Shown: positions 4,623 through 5,604 of the stretch, in pieces | How the letters are laid out: each line of letters starts with the position of its first letter | Position numbering within the stretch: position 1 is the stretch's first letter | Origin: an uncultured Eubacteriales bacterium | GTDB lineage: Bacteria > Bacillota > Clostridia > Oscillospirales > Acutalibacteraceae | Assembly: GCA_934702115.1 (NCBI GenBank) | Contig: CAKUYF010000061.1 | Coordinates: 1 to 5,604, forward strand | Reading direction: 5' to 3' | Length of the DNA: 5,604 nucleotides | The notes under the pieces: model-generated | Told to the model about the DNA's origin: nothing | The model's input: the letters and a program-made list of their open reading frames with translations, nothing else | Databases searched by the model: none | Position numbers and translations under genes: made by a program

Positions 4623-5604
4623 ATGCCGATAAATATTGGAATAAATGGTTTTGGCAGAATAGGTAGAATGGTTATGAGGGTTGCGCTTAAAAATCCGGAT
4701 AAATTTAATGTTGTAGGAATAAATGATCCGTTTATAAGTTCGGATTATATGGCGTATATGTTAAAGTATGACACTACTCAAGGGACTTTAAAAGATAAAA
4801 TATACGGAAATAACGGAATGTTACACATAGGAGAAAAAACTGTAAATGTATTTTCTGAAAAATCTCCTAAGAATATTCCGTGGCATAATGTAGGAGCGGA
4901 ATACATAGTAGAGTCTACGGGAGTTTTTTGCACTACGGAGAAGGCTTCAGAGCACATTGAAGCGGGAGCCAAGAAGGTAATAATTTCTGCCCCGGCAAAG
5001 GATGATATAACCCCTACATTTGTATGTGGAGTAAATCTTGATGAATATAGAAATCATATGAATATAGTTTCCAATGCGTCTTGTACTACAAACTGTTTGG
5101 CGCCACTGGCAAAAGTAATACATGACAATTTTGGTATAGAAGAAGGATTGATGACTACCGTACACGCGATGACAAGTACTCAAAATACAGTAGATGGTTT
5201 ATCAAGTAAAGATTGGCGAGGAGGCAGAGCGGCAGCAAATAATATAATCCCTTCTTCAACGGGAGCTGCAAAAGCGGTAGGATTAGTTATTCCGGATCTT
5301 TGTGGTAAACTTACAGGTATGTCGTTTAGAGTACCGGTAATTAATGTTTCGGTAGTGGATTTAACTTGTAAATTAAGAACTTCTACAAATTTTTCAGACA
5401 TTTGCCATGTAATCAAAAAAGCCTCTACTACTGATTTGAAAGGAATTCTTGGATATAACGATCAGCATTTAGTTTCAAGTGATTTTTGTGGAAATTCTCA
5501 TACATCTGTTTTTGACGAAAAAGCCAGTATGATGCTTAATGATCATTTTGTAAAATTAATATCATGGTATGATAATGAATGGGCGTATAGTTGTAAGGTG
5601 CTGG
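4623..5604 (+). CDS. gap: Type I glyceraldehyde-3-phosphate dehydrogenase (3' partial)
   Basis: GAPDH converts glyceraldehyde 3-phosphate, NAD+ and phosphate to 1,3-bisphosphoglycerate in cytosolic glycolysis. The frame is open for 327 codons with no stop, so only about ten C-terminal residues are missing. The Rossmann motif GINGFGRIGR is at 6-15. Asp35 in INDPF is the residue that favours NAD+ over NADP+. The active site SNASCTTNCLAP has nucleophile Cys154, and the base is His181 in TTVHAMTSTQ. SSTGAAKAV (211-219), FRVP with Arg236 (phosphate binding) and SWYDNE (314-319) are also present. The catalytic set is intact. Wording such as INDPF, VIHDNFGI, TVHAMTSTQNTVDG and FVKLISWYDNE resembles eukaryotic and E. 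coli GapA enzymes more than the TIHSYTGDQ form of many Clostridia. Asn is replaced by Cys at 227, 289 and 324 relative to E. coli GapA, and RVPTPNVSVVDLT reads RVPVINVSVVDLT. No gapR/pgk neighbour is visible. A weak promoter (TTGATT 4559-4564, CTTAAT 4581-4586, 16 nt) may lie upstream. Confidence 0.95.
   Translation, partial: MPINIGINGFGRIGRMVMRVALKNPDKFNVVGINDPFISSDYMAYMLKYDTTQGTLKDKIYGNNGMLHIGEKTVNVFSEKSPKNIPWHNVGAEYIVESTGVFCTTEKASEHIEAGAKKVIISAPAKDDITPTFVCGVNLDEYRNHMNIVSNASCTTNCLAPLAKVIHDNFGIEEGLMTTVHAMTSTQNTVDGLSSKDWRGGRAAANNIIPSSTGAAKAVGLVIPDLCGKLTGMSFRVPVINVSVVDLTCKLRTSTNFSDICHVIKKASTTDLKGILGYNDQHLVSSDFCGNSHTSVFDEKASMMLNDHFVKLISWYDNEWAYSCKVL

Noticed and set aside
4778..5416. Three leftward open frames opposite GAPDH
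   Set aside because: GAPDH motifs are continuous on the plus strand across the whole stretch; the opposite frames are shadows.
1..5604. A new multi-gene defence, mobile or biosynthetic system
   Set aside because: All but one gene belong to known core families, gene order is largely of the usual sporulation-locus kind, and no repeats, integrase, transposase or effector-like genes are present.

Overview
The window is AT-rich and carries chromosomal housekeeping and sporulation genes from an endospore-forming Firmicute, most likely of class Clostridia. The evidence is a spoIID gene, a gerW (ytfJ)-type sporulation gene with its usual DUF2953 partner, strong GGAGG ribosome-binding sites and TTG/ATG start use. 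I could not place the genus.

Layout. At the left edge (+ strand) is the 3' part of prmC, the methyltransferase for translation release factors; its N-terminal domain lies outside the window. A perfect 12-bp hairpin at 679-709 separates it from a convergent leftward block. Read in its own direction that block is spoIID (3553-2525), a site-2-protease-like membrane protein (2480-1827), a DUF2953 membrane-anchored protein (1745-1131) and gerW (1128-733). The last two are tightly coupled, with 2 nt between them. A sigma-F-like promoter sits just upstream of the DUF2953-gerW pair, and a sigma-A-like promoter upstream of the protease-like gene. A divergent intergenic region (3554-3762) leads to two rightward genes: an unrecognised protein with about eight membrane segments (3763-4551), then a class I glyceraldehyde-3-phosphate dehydrogenase (from 4623) that runs off the right edge about ten residues short of its expected end.

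How the genes work together. SpoIID cleaves peptidoglycan glycan strands during engulfment. GerW and DUF2953 form a conserved sporulation pair (ytfJ/ytfI in Bacillus subtilis). The protease-like gene is their usual kind of neighbour in Clostridia. PrmC and GAPDH are general translation and glycolysis functions that are merely adjacent.

I see no mobile element, CRISPR array, tRNA, rRNA or defence system, and no convincing new multi-gene system. The points most worth a second look are the protease-like protein, whose HExxH zinc motif reads HEYIR; the sigma-F-like promoter before DUF2953-gerW; the unrecognised membrane protein with a structured leader; and the eukaryote/enterobacterial-type GAPDH.
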